From Euryodendron excelsum (taxonomy: Eukaryota; Streptophyta; Magnoliopsida; Ericales; Pentaphylacaceae), in NCBI GenBank assembly GCA_033060915.1, contig CM065377.1, positions 54,294,183-54,358,182 on the forward strand: DNA of 64,000 nt. The letters are read 5' to 3'. The translations under genes and the position numbers were made by a program. The notes below the pieces were generated by a model. That model made no database searches and was not told where the DNA came from. It saw only the letters and a program-made list of their open reading frames with translations. This document shows positions 10,791 through 22,050 of the stretch, piece by piece. How positions within the stretch are numbered: the stretch's first letter is position 1; the number at the start of each line of letters is the position of its first letter.

Positions 10791-12600
10791 CCCAGAAAGG
10801 GGATAGGCAGGTGCGAGCCAAAACAGACAGTACTATGCTGCGTACTTTAATAGTTCAAGCACTCCTGAGAGAGTAGGTAGGGCGAGGTGTTACTGTTGCA
10901 ATGCGTTTAAAACTGTGAGGTTGGCACATGAGTGACATGAAGCGCTAAAGCGGACAATATTGTTCATGGTTAAGATTTTAGCCTAAAGAGCCCTATATAT
11001 GACCTTTAAAGTTACTAATGCGGAGCCTAACTCTGATATAGAGACATAACACACTTATACTTTAGAATGAGAAATATGATTTGTTCGAATGCTTCCCGAC
11101 AAGTTACGTATGTTTCCACAAGTACTAATGTCACGATATATCTCTCTTTTCTACGATATTATGATATGCCCTTACAATATCATGTCATAGTATGCTTATG
11201 ACCGCTACGTTATGCCTTACAAAATTATGTTATGAGTTATGTCTCACTCCAATGATACTATGTTCGAAATGTTATAGTATTTCAATATGATACTTATGCT
11301 ACCTACGTTTCCAAAGCTAGTTACTAAGAATGATAATATTTAATGTGTCTAATGTTACACAGCAAGTTAAGATGTACGTTTACAAGATATGATATATTAT
11401 GCTCATGACAAGTTATGTCATGGTCTAACAGTTCATGGTACAATACGCCTGCCTCTCTTCTTCAACATTATGTTTTAAGAATGATGAAATATTTTAATAC
11501 AAAAGCCTATGCCTCAAGTGATTTTAAATTATACTTCTACGTTTCTAAATTCATGCCACATATGCATAAATGTACCTCTATTGTCATATACATTAAATAT
11601 AAATATTAGTCTATGGTATTTTATGCTCGTGTATTATTGTTATTTACTACGCATTAACTTACGTTTTCTAAAAATATTTAAAGTGACCAACCTAGGAGGC
11701 CTTGAAGGATACCCATTACGTGAATATTTGGACTGCAGCCCATGAACCTTATGTTATGTACTGATATAGGGGTTGGACCCTGATGTTTTGTAATATTATA
11801 ATGTTATAACTGTAGTGGCCTTTGATAGACCCATCTTATGGAATATTTATGTTTTGAAAATTAAGCACAATTCTGTTATGTATGACACACATTTTACTTT
11901 ACGTTTATAAAGTTTTAATTTTGTAATTATATATTTTTTAAATGATAAATGCACAGGTGCTCAATCGAGTTATGTAATGTGATCTTGGATAGCCAAGCCA
12001 CTGGTCGATTATACATCCTAAATTCGTATAGATCGGATTTCGAAGCATGATAATAGGTATTAAATTTTTAGTACCATGATTGAAAAAGACAAGCAGATTG
12101 GTCCGAAAGTAAGTTTGTTTCCCATGCTTGAGTTAATTTAAGCATTCATCATTAGGACCCTACAGAATGCATCGTGTAAGCGTATATGTATATATATCTC
12201 ACTAAATATTTTTGTTCATATATGTATATATATATCTCTCACTAAATATTTTTGTTAAATGCACAAGCAGCATGGTGAGACCATAAAAATTACCCACGTC
12301 AGATGAAAATCTTAAGTTTGGCATGGCCGTGAAGTCAGGTTAGGTGATCGTTTCCAACTCACACTCTTTGGTTCAAAGGTCATGCTGCTTAAAAAGTATC
12401 TAAAGAGGAAAAATTCAAGGATTTGTACCGGAACAAACAATTACGAAGAAAAAAAATCAAGGATGAAACAAACATTTCACACGTGTGTCTGGAAATATAT
12501 ATATATATATATATAAGTATATACTTATATATATATATAGTTGTCGGAAAATGCAACCCATTCAGAAGTTGAATATAACGTTTTTGGTCAAGATCGGGAC

Positions 12601-13650
12601 TGTTAGGTTTGTAGTGTTAACTAATTTTGTGAATAAAAATATTTTTACTAGTAATCTTATTTTAAGTTGTATTTAGGTTAAAAAGTTTAAGATTCAAATT
12701 TAATTTGTCCGAGTACAAACTGTTTAAACTACAGTACAACTCTTTAAAACATACAGAGTTGAAACTTTGAAAGGTCATATCTCTTTATTCAGGTATCTGT
12801 TCAAACTTCATAATATATGAATTTCATGTAACTTTTCGAGAGTAATCTGAATATGTAGAGATCATGGCTCAAGTAAATTCCGCTCGAGCAATAAATGAAA
12901 ATTTTGCAGAAGTAAAAATTCAGTAAGCATCGTTCGAAGTCCGCTCGAGCAGTACGCCGAAGTCAATTCCTAATTGAACTTTAATCACATCTAAATCAGT
13001 CCAGAATTGAGGACTCTCAAGCCAAGCATTCTTAACCAATCAAAAAATAGTTTCAGCTTACTTTTTGTGGAGTCTTAAAGCTGCTACAAGAGTCAGAAGT
13101 ATTATAGGTATCACATATCTCTGAAATTTAAAAAAGATTAACAAGAGAGAAGAATAGAGTATGAGAAACACAATTCAAATCTTGGTGAAATAATCATAGA
13201 TGAGTTGCTGAGCATACAAAGTTCTTTCACCAGAGTACCAAAGTGAAGAACACAGTTGCGAGATCGTCTTGGTGGATTCCGAAGACGAGAAAGAATACCG
13301 TGGTGATTCGGTGTTGAGGTCGAAGCCAGGGTGAACAGAAATTCGAGAAGTTGAGTAAGTAATCTTACACCGAGCGTAGGAATTCGGATGACAATTGTAG
13401 ATATTCAATTGTTATGATTGTAAGTCGTACTTGTATAACCTATTAATTATAGTGATTGGTCTGCTGAATGTGATTTTTTTTTCAAGTTGAGTTTTCACGA
13501 AAAAAACTTTGTATCCTTTACTTTATCGTTTGATATTACTGTTGTGTGATGTGTGCATGTGAATGATCACTTAGGTAAGAGAATTAGATAAAATTTCTTA
13601 AACTAATAAGTGATCATAAGTCTTAATTAATGAAATTAAAAAAATTTCCA
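12601..13650 (+). repeat. Copia-type LTR (probable solo LTR)
   Basis: Starts TGTTAGGTTT and ends near TTTCCA. The 3' part carries sequence typical of copia (SIRE/Angela-type) LTR ends, such as 'GATTGTAAGTCGTACTTGTA' and 'GATTGGTCTGCTGAATGTGA'. GGAC flanks both ends (12597-12600 and 13651-13654), a possible short target duplication. It has no coding sequence. Confidence 0.55.
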
Positions 13651-13655
13651 GGACA

Positions 13656-15119
13656 ATAACTTGTTTGCCCTAATCACAATGAGTTTGATGACTCTGAATT
13701 AGGCACGCGAGTTTGCTTGACAATACACTCATGGTGGACTGAACGTATCATTTTTCTTGTCGAAGTTTTATATGCAGCAGAGCAGACTTTTTATGGATGT
13801 ATATCCACTCTACCTTTGATGCTGACAGAATGGCCCTACCCTTTCCTTTATTTTTATTTTTTTTTTAACTCACCAAAAAATAGTTCCTCAACTCAAATAT
13901 TTTGCTTTGAAATTTCAGCAAGAAAATCCAAAGTATGGAAAGTACAAAGATGCTTGCAAAGTTTGAAGAGGCTTTGTAATTAATTTGGATGTTGTGATTA
14001 GGAAACTTATATTCTTAGAAAATTTACATGTAGAAAATTTGGCCAAAATTTGAATTGAAATGATGAATTGATCACAGTCACAGCATTTTATATGAAAATT
14101 ATGTAAAAAATTCTGTTTGTATAGATAGTATTACTCTCATTATATATTATCATTTTCATTGTTGGATACGGCAATGAATATGTTTTGTGAAATTTTGAAG
14201 TGAGAAATCGATCTCTCTATTCCATAAGTTTAGTTTACTGGAATTTTTTTTGAAGTGAGAGAAAATGATGTATCACCTAATCCTAATCTAGATATCCCCC
14301 TAGAAGTTCAGTAATCCCTATTTCACGTCAAATAAACATTTTCTCCATTTTAAGCAATTTTCATGTTTGGATAGCGTGTTGCAAACTCATTTGGTTGGGC
14401 TCTTGTTCCGGTTGTTTTATTTCGTTTTCTAAAATTTTTTGAGATTTTATTTGGCAAATTGATTTTGAAAATTATTTTCACTTAGAAATTGAGGTGATTT
14501 AAAAAAAACAGTTTTCATAAATTGGTTCCGAAAACACTCCAACATTTTTCATAAAAAAATTATTTTTTGAGTTTTTGGAATCGTTTTCAACTTTTCATAT
14601 AAAAATGAAAACGATAATAAAACAATATTGTTTTCAATGCTCTCATTTTTCTTTTTTGAAAAATACGAAAATTGAGAAGTTTTATTTTATTTTATTTTTT
14701 CAAAAAAAGCAGAAATAAAAATCATAACAAATAAACGGGAGGTTAAAATGTTTTAAACACTTTCAAAACGGCCGGCCATATGAGCATTTGACCTTTAGGT
14801 GAGACAACTTGTTGTGATGAATCGTTGCCCTTTTGATGGTCAAGATCTTACAGCTAAATCAAAATGAGAAAATCAGGTCTTTACGTTGTCTTATCCTGCA
14901 AATATATAATACCAAAGAATAAACCTTTGCGCGCTTGGCTATGTGACTTGATCAAAGCTTTAATTCAAAGAACCAGACCTCTGAAAGTCCAACTACCCTC
15001 AAGGTTAATGTACAAAGATTTGAAGGTGACAAATGCAGATGCAGTGTAAAGATTAATTTTGACTTTTAACAATTTGGTGAACCAAAAAAAATTAAAAACT
15101 AGAAAGAAAAGAGCAAAAA

Positions 15120-15164
<45 letters not shown>

Positions 15165-15409
15165 GGTGAGTCCAAAGAAGTGAAGGACAAGAAAACAACC
15201 CTTTTGCTAAAGACTAAAGCTATACGAACAGACAAAATTATACATAATTTTTTATAGATGATTTGGTTAAATTAGGGCATTGAAGTGCAAAACATAATGC
15301 CCATCAAGTTAGTTTTAATTTCTAAAAGTACCATTGCCACATAAATCTAGTGAAAATTTTCATGTACGATTCTGGTGAATATTTTGTATAAAGATTATCA
15401 TTTGAAAAT
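13656..15409. other. Gene-free stretch with TIR-like and simple repeats
   Basis: No gene. The segment 14391-14740 has ends resembling GTTTGG/CCAAAC TIR elements and is full of AAAATTTT runs. A (GA)n microsatellite lies at 15124-15162. The short open frames at 13717-13983 and 14864-15049 show no recognisable protein. Confidence 0.5.
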
Positions 15410-15581
15410 GGGTAATGCTATACAAACTAAAAATTCATACAAAATAATATGTCTAGATGAGAGTCATTCACTTTAAAATAAAACACTTATCATAAAAATT
15501 TTACATTACAAAACTGTCACTATAACATCATTTTAGTTAGAGTTTTTGTACAAATTCTTTTGTGAGAATAGCTATTTTTCC
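15410..15581 (+). repeat. MITE, 'GGGTAATGCTA' family, copy 1
   Basis: About 170 bp with imperfect terminal inverted repeats (GGGTAATGCTATACAAAC left; complement of GGAAAAATAGCTATTC right). The internal sequence (GAGAGTCATTCACTTTAAAA, AACACTTATCATAAAA, TGTCACTATAACATCA) recurs in several other places in the window. Confidence 0.6.
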
Positions 15582-15590
15582 AAAAAAAAA

Positions 15591-15745
15591 TTGTATAGAA
15601 AATTCTACCAGACTGATGTGGTAGTGGCAATTTTATAATAAAAAATTATCATGATGGGTATATTGTTTTAAAGTAAATGGCTCATTCAACTACTTTATTT
15701 TGATAATAAATTATGTATAAATTTTCTGATGGTATAATATTACGT
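15591..15745 (-). repeat. MITE, same family, copy 2 in inverted orientation
   Basis: Read on the minus strand it gives the same internal order as copy 1 (AATGAGCCATTTACTTTAAA, CCCATCATGATAATTTTT, CCACTACCACATCAG). The two copies are about 10 bp apart, head to head. Confidence 0.55.
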
Positions 15746-17407
15746 ATTGAATTCTTCAGTGTGAAAACAAGAATGTGTTCTTCGGATCAGAGGAAGGTTA
15801 GTGGGCTACGCTGACCTAAAGATCATAACCATTGGCGCCTGCAGAAGAAGGCTTTAATAGACCAAAATGGACAGGCCTAATGCTGAAGGAAAATGGCCCA
15901 CAGACATGTTCTCTGTCAAAATGGTTTTGGGCCTGAGGGACGGTTTTTATATCAAGAGGAGAACTAGGCCCGAGAACTTATTTCGTCAGATTAAGGGGCC
16001 GATTCGAATATCTCTTTTCATGTATTTATAAATTGAAAACAAAAACTGAAATTTTTATTTTGGAAAATTTTGATCACCGTCTTACAAAATTGGAAACTTC
16101 TCCTAGTTTTTCTTACCGTCTTTTATCTAGAAGGTAAGAAAATACGGTGAGAAAATATGTAGTAGTAACATTTTTAATTAACTTATATTAATTCAGAAGA
16201 CATCTTGCCGCCATATATCCAACATTATTAAAACAAATTTCTGCTTCTACCGCTGCCCTTCTTTGAACCAGCATAATCCAATCCGTTGCTACCTCTAGTA
16301 GGGACAAGTATTATTTACTATTATTGACACAGTAATTAAAAGATTTTAAGTAGGGGCGGTTAGAGGCCAATGACCCTCTTAGCCCGCCCATCATCCATAG
16401 GGTTTGAAATTTTCTAAAGCCTAATTAGATTAATGAGTGGGTTTGGAAATTATGTTTCATGCCAAGCCCAACCTAAAATATATTTAAAATAATATATTTT
16501 AATACATTTATGTATTTAGATCTTATATTATTTAACATTATTTTTGAAAAAAATATTTGTTAAAAACAATTTTGATTAAATAATCGGACTTAGAATTTGA
16601 TTTTAAACCTAATAAAAAATAAAAATTTAGTGTAGACTCGGCCAAACTTGTCTAATGTATACCCCTAATTTTAAGGCATGAAAGTAACAATGGCGGAATG
16701 AGGGCTGCTAAACTCACTGGGCTCGTGGTGCCTTTAGTACTATGAGAAATAAGTTGTAATGTCGTTGTCTTATGACTGCAATAATATGCAATTCGAAGAA
16801 ACACGAAAAAGCAACCGAAAGTCTGGACGAATAAGAAAATATGATGAGAAAAGACGACTGCAATAATACGCAATTCGAAGAAATACAAAAAAGCAACTGA
16901 GGGTCCAAACAAGTAAGAAAATATAGTAAAAAAAGACGGTCAGTGTAGCATTACTCAAAAAATCATTATCACAAAAAACAAATCATATATAAGAATGATT
17001 CTTCTAAATTACAGTTTGTGCATATCATGCATAAACACCCCACACCCCCGTACTGACATTTTTTGAAATAAGGAACGAATATTGGATGAAAATTTTCTAA
17101 ACATGCTATTGCTTTTGAGTTTGATTTTGATACAATTTCAGCGTAAAAATATTTCATACAAGCAGTCATTTAAACGTAACATATATTCATGAATTTTTTT
17201 TTTATATATTTACATTATAGAAAATACGTGTCATATTTTGATAATTCACTTATATAAATAAAATTTTACATAAAATAGCTGTTTTTGGAAGTGTGACACA
17301 AATAAGCAAAGCTTGTGATGGGGAATTAAAAAAAGTTGTTAATTATATGTCACTGCATGTTCGTTATTGAAATTATTTCAAGCTGATGCTGAAATATCAC
17401 CAGCTGC

Positions 17408-17440
<33 letters not shown>

Positions 17441-17750
17441 GTGTGTATATATGAGTTGAAAAGTCCCATCAATCTGCTGCTGCAGCCCATGATCAAAACA
17501 AGGAAGTTCACGGGAAAGAGTTTGAGAGCTTAGTCAGAACAACCCCAAGGGCGACAAATCGTCATGAAAGATGAAACTAATTATACTACCCCATCTGACC
17601 TCACCTCACCTCACCTCACCACCTCAACCACCGGCCCCATTTACTTCACACAGGGTTCACGCCACCCCACAGCCAGCGGCGCCATTCACCTATCTGTCGC
17701 TCTCTCTCTCTCTCTCAAACACACACAAACAGACAGCACACACAGAGGCA
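15746..17750. other. Gene-free stretch with a tandem duplication and microsatellites
   Basis: No gene. It holds an 82-bp tandem duplication (16774-16937), a (TA)n/(TG)n run (17408-17452), and a CT-rich, GC-richer block (17560-17750) with four CTCACC repeats and a (TC)n tract. That block resembles a plant 5' leader but opens no credible gene. Confidence 0.5.
16774..16937. repeat. 82-bp tandem duplication
   Basis: GACTGCAATAATATGCAATT... at 16774 is repeated at 16856 with modest divergence. On the minus strand this produces short repeated open frames, which are not genes. Confidence 0.85.
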
Positions 17751-18461
17751 AGATGTTTGGATCAATTTTTTTTCATAATTATCAAAATGAGAAACAAAAT
17801 GAAAAACGTTAGAAAAAAAAAAGTAAAAAATTTAGTCAACAAATATTAAAAAAATATAAACGAAAAATAATTGAAAAACTTAATAAAAATTTTAAGAGTT
17901 TTCATGAAACTTAAATGAGACTTTTTAAAAAATTTAGTGGAGACTTTTGAAAAATTTAGTGAAAATCTACATGAATAATTTCATAGATACTGAGTTAAAA
18001 TTTAAAGGAAGAAAATTTATAAAAATTAATAATTTAAGTTTTTGAAACGTTTTCTCTAAGTTTTCGTCAAGTATCTTAAGAGTTTTCAAAACATTTTTTT
18101 CATATTTTCGGAATGTTTTTTTAAAATTTTCAAACAAAAAAAAGTTTCATACCCATACCGGAAGCGCATTTCCAAGAAAACGCTCATCATCCTCCCAAAT
18201 GAGTTTTCTGGCAACGATGATTTTTTTAGCAACTTACAAAATAGCATTTTTCATTTTCAGTGGTCTTTTCAGTTAAAATTCAATTTTTTTTTTTTTACTG
18301 TTATGCGCTTTTAAGTTATGTGGAATTTAATTTTGTTTTTGTGATGGGTATGCAAGACTTAAAAATTCATAAAAATTAAAAAAAAATAAATTTAGATTAA
18401 AAAAAATCACTGAAAAAAACTATTTCGTAAGTTATTTAAATAAGTTACATCCAAACAAGGG
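17751..18461. mobile_element. Possible ~710-bp non-autonomous TIR element
   Basis: The left end AGATGTTTGGATCAATTTTT matches the complement of the right end CATCCAAACAAGG over about 12 bp. The interior is AT-rich, with many repeats of AAATTTAGTG and AGTTTTCAAAA-type sequence and no coding capacity. No clear target duplication. Confidence 0.4.
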
Positions 18462-18984
18462 TTTAAACGTCCATGTCCCAAAGCAATATTGTTGATGCAA
18501 TAAAACTAGACTAATGGAGTAATAGAAGTATGATAATTTCTTTTTTGGAAGCAATTTATAGTCATACAAAGCAAAATTATTATTTCCTTTCATGATTTCA
18601 TCTCTACCGCAATTGCGAAACAGTTTTGACAATTCCTTTTCTGACACTGACCTCTCCATGCCTCGTTTGGTCCCGAACAAGATGAAAAATGCTATTTTTA
18701 ATATCTTTTCTCACGTCATATTTTCACTCTTAGAGTCTTAGACACAAGTGAATGAATAAGTCTCATATAAATTTATTAACGTGAGCTCTACTACTTTGTG
18801 TTAGGGCGCAGACTGAGAATTTATGTCAAGGGAGCCAAAGATAAACTATCTTAAATTTGTGTAAGGGCCAAATTTGCAATTACCATCAATAATCGACTAA
18901 GAGAGATTATGCATTTCTCGTCATACGATTAGTTTAGTTTTTCGATGGTATACAGCTTGCACAAGAATCAGGGTTCAAGGCAAT

Positions 18985-19271
18985 GGTAGGCAAACCCAAT
19001 TTAGTGATAATCTCACCATCGAGTGGTTGGTTCAGGAGATAAAAACTCAAATTTTTTTACTCAATACTTAAGTTCAAGTCTCTATAACCACTTAGTAGGG
19101 CTAAATATACTCTTCAGCGCCTAGAGTACGCAGTGAAACCTAAGTTTCGAGCCTGATGCAAGTGTAGTGAGTTTTCCGCAGATAATTGTGTGGTGTTGAA
19201 AGGTAATACTTTCTAACAAATGTATAGTGTAGAGTATCTGCATATCCATTTTGTAAACAAAAAAAAAAATA
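18985..19271 (+). repeat. SINE-like element, forward copy with A tail
   Basis: A tRNA-like B-box region (AAGTTCAAGTCTCTATAACC) is followed by TAGGGCTAAAT, CAGTGAAACCTAAGTTTCG and AGTATCTGCATATCC, and it ends in an A-run (19259-19269). A second copy is present in opposite orientation just downstream. The SINE class is inferred from the B-box-like motif, the A tail and the two-copy structure. Confidence 0.6.
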
Positions 19272-19360
19272 GTGATAATCTCAAACTATATTAGGGGATT
19301 TCTAAATGAGAGAATTATTAATGTTGAGTGAGTTGTGTTCTTAGGCTTCTTTCTTCTTCT

Positions 19361-19650
19361 TCTTTTTTTTTTTTTTTTTTGGTACTTAAAAATAGATATG
19401 CAGATAAACTACTTTACACATTCGTCAGCAAGTATTTCCCATCAACACTACACAGTCATTTGCCCACACTGCATCTACATCAGGTCTGAACTTAGGTTTT
19501 ATTGCTTGCTCTGAATGCTAAAGAGTAGATTTAACCCTACAAAACAATTATGGAGACTCGAAGTTAAACATGGAGCAAGAAAATCTAAATTTTTACTGAC
19601 GGAAGTGGGTATTCCTAGGCTTCTGCCCAAACTCTAGAGACACAAAAAAA
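19361..19650 (-). repeat. SINE-like element, reverse copy with A tail
   Basis: On the minus strand it reads ACTTCGAGTCTCCATAA, TAGGGTTAAATCTACTC, AATAAAACCTAAGTTCAG, GTAGTGTTGATGGGAAATAC, TTATCTGCATATCTAT and then an A-run (19361-19380). This is the same order as the forward copy at 18985-19271. The two are arranged tail to tail about 90 bp apart. Confidence 0.6.
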
Positions 19651-20764
19651 AAAAAAAAAAAGGTCTAAAACATGCATGCTTTGAGAGGTTACATCTCAAA
19701 TATTATTATAGTATTTATGTTGCTATTATGTTGGGAATGGACATGTAGCTTTCACCAATTTTTCTTGGACAGACAAAGAAGAGAAAGAAGAGACCTCTAA
19801 ACCCTAGTAGATATGCCTTCTGGTGGGTTCTCAAAACCTCTATACTGGCACATATATTGTCCTCTGTTCGATGTCCTTGGTCTGGAGGCTGGGAGACGAC
19901 CAAGGTTGAACATCTATAACAATGCCATTGTCTGGTGGATTCACGAGAAAGTATAAGTGCCTTTGCTTGAAATGCAGTCTCCGAGTACTTATTCGCCACC
20001 TGTCTTATTGATTTGGTCGGTCTTATGGGATATATAGATCCACGTCACGAGTATGATAGTTATGTCTGATAATTTTTCTTACCTTACATTCTATTAATAT
20101 AGCATAATCAACTTCTAACCATATTTGTCATGTACTATTTTTGTTATACCGACACTAGTATCTTAGTAAATGTGGTTTTGAATTTATTACTACAAATATC
20201 ATGTAGTTAGAAAAATATATATTTACTTACAAAAAATAATATAAACATGTTATCTGATCAAGTATATGTTTAAAAATATTTAAATACATATTAATTATCT
20301 ATTATATGTTTAACACAAGTTCTAATAGAAATTAATTGTCAAATACAAGAAATTTAAATTATTTTAAACTAGATTACATACAATTTGATACTATCTGGTA
20401 AATTTGGTATTAGTTAGTACTGTCCGATATAGCTGGTATTTGCTAGAATTGGCCGACATTAACTAGTTTAGAACTCAACTTTCTTTGTACTGTTGTATAA
20501 TCTGTACGGTACGATATTGATAACTATGTTTTTAACTCTTAATAAGACACAAATTAAACAAAAATTATAAAAATAAGATAAATATAGACAAAATTTAAAA
20601 CTTTTAGATCAACTTAATGGTAAAAGCAAAGTTTTTTAAAATGGCAAAAATGAGAAATTCAAATCTTAAACAATTCAATTTGGAGAAGTCTTGTAAGGTC
20701 CATAGTTTACTGTGAATCTAAATGTTCAGCACGTTGCAATCAAACTATCAAATTTTACGAAATT
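19651..20764. other. Gene-free stretch
   Basis: AT-rich. A minus-strand open frame at 19715-19999 (94 codons) matches nothing I recognise. I see no other structured feature. Confidence 0.45.
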
Positions 20765-22050
20765 ATGAGGTATCTTGATAGTTTATCTACTTTTATTATT
20801 ATTATGGTTGGCCGAGCTGGCCAGGATGGTAGATGTTGTAGAGCTATTAGGGGTCGGGGTCGGGGCTTGGCATTGCCGCCTCCCCCAGCATATGATGTTG
20901 AGAGGTTTATCAAAGAGGCTACTTCTGATGTCTTTATTAAGACTTGGAGTGTAAGAGGCTACCTGAGAGAGCGACAGTTTGCTCTCCATGCTTATAAAGT
21001 TGGTATTTATTGATGGGAGGAGGAGTTTGTTGCTAGGTCGTGAGCTCCGTTGGCTAGTTTTCAGGGTTCATGTGTATTTATGCTGATTGCTGAGTTTATA
21101 GCGAACATTCATAGAACTGTTATCGCTCCGGGCCAGGAGGTGATTGATTCATGGGTTAGAGGGCGTCAAATTAGAGTTAGTCCTGGCACTTTCGCCAAGA
21201 TATATCAACTTCCTAGAGTTCCTAATGCACAATTTGGGTTTCCATTTGAGGGGGCACCAGATTTTGATACTGTAACTGCAAAGGTATGCGTTAGATAGGT
21301 CGCCAGCAGTTGCTGATGAGGGTACTCATACCACGTTACTGGCTTTTATTTGTATTTTCATGTCATTCGCTCCTTCCAATCACATATCATATTAACGTAA
21401 ACCTGTTGAGAATGTCTCTTCTATTGGCCATAGGTATAGGCAGGACCATTGATCGTCTACGATATATGTTCATAGCCTTGCACACTGAGTATGAGCATCC
21501 TTGAGCACAGGGAGGTATTCCTTACGGTTGCCTGCTACCTATGTTATAGAGGAGGTTGGGGTCGGTAATATCCCTGCATTACTTCGTGTTCAGCAGTAGT
21601 CAACTATAGACACATCGACTGTGAGACATTCAGAGAGACATTTACCTGCTCCACAACCATAGCCAGAGGTTGCACCACCACAACAGCAGGCAAAAGGTCG
21701 GTCCACCTCTTGCACAGCAGCTGGAGCAGCATCCGGATCATATTCCTAGTATTTAGACTTTCTTGGCGAGACTTGAGCAACAGTCTCAGACATTGGCAGC
21801 ACATGGGGTCATATTAAAGTAGCAGAGTTAGCCCCTTGTTCAATAAGGACTTGCGATTGAGAGGATTAAGGCTGCCATGGTTGAGAGAGCAGCAACACAT
21901 AAGGCGCATACGGATCATCTTAGTATGCTAGAGGGTCGTAGTTCATGCTCAGTAAGGTACACCTGATCAGATGATGGTTTTGGTAAGCCATATGAATCAC
22001 CGTATGTAACCACCACCTGCTAGTGATAACGAGGATAATGAGGCGTAGAG
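20765..22050 (+). pseudogene. Decayed plant-transposon-protein ORF of an Athila-lineage element
   Basis: The reading frame from about 20807 encodes a Gly/Arg-Pro-rich start and then a region resembling the 'putative plant transposon protein' domain, including 'VIDSWVRGRQIRVSPGT' and 'IYQLPRVPNAQFGFP'. Two in-frame TGA codons (about 21011 and 21041) split it. After about 21290 the similarity moves to another frame, which itself carries stops. The following noncoding DNA (22400-23808) matches the 3' region of the Athila elements at 30183-31301 and 44880-46172, so this ORF sits between pol and the 3' LTR, where Athila elements carry an extra ORF. The domain name is from memory of the family and should be checked with a profile search. 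Confidence 0.55.

Larger units (their letters stand above)
8582..12164 (+). repeat. Long gypsy LTR, Tekay/Del-like, decayed
   Basis: Begins TGTAATATCC, a typical start for Tekay-type chromovirus LTRs, and can be followed to CCCTACA near 12164 without coding sequence. It includes a (CA)n stretch (8763-8800), a purine-rich leader-like segment (8810-8935), and two tandem-repeat arrays. No target duplication was found and the 3' limit is uncertain. It starts 4 bp beyond the end of the preceding LTR, which suggests insertion there. Confidence 0.5.

Noticed and set aside
12164..12260. Tandem 'CACTAAATATTTTTGTT' copies as a CRISPR-like or origin array
   Set aside because: Only two copies about 43 bp apart, joined by TA-rich DNA: a simple local duplication.
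18800..18870. Hint of a CACTA- or hAT-type end ('AGGGAGCCAAAGATAAACTA', 'GTAAGGGCCAAATTTGC')
   Set aside because: No matching second terminus or target duplication found in the window.
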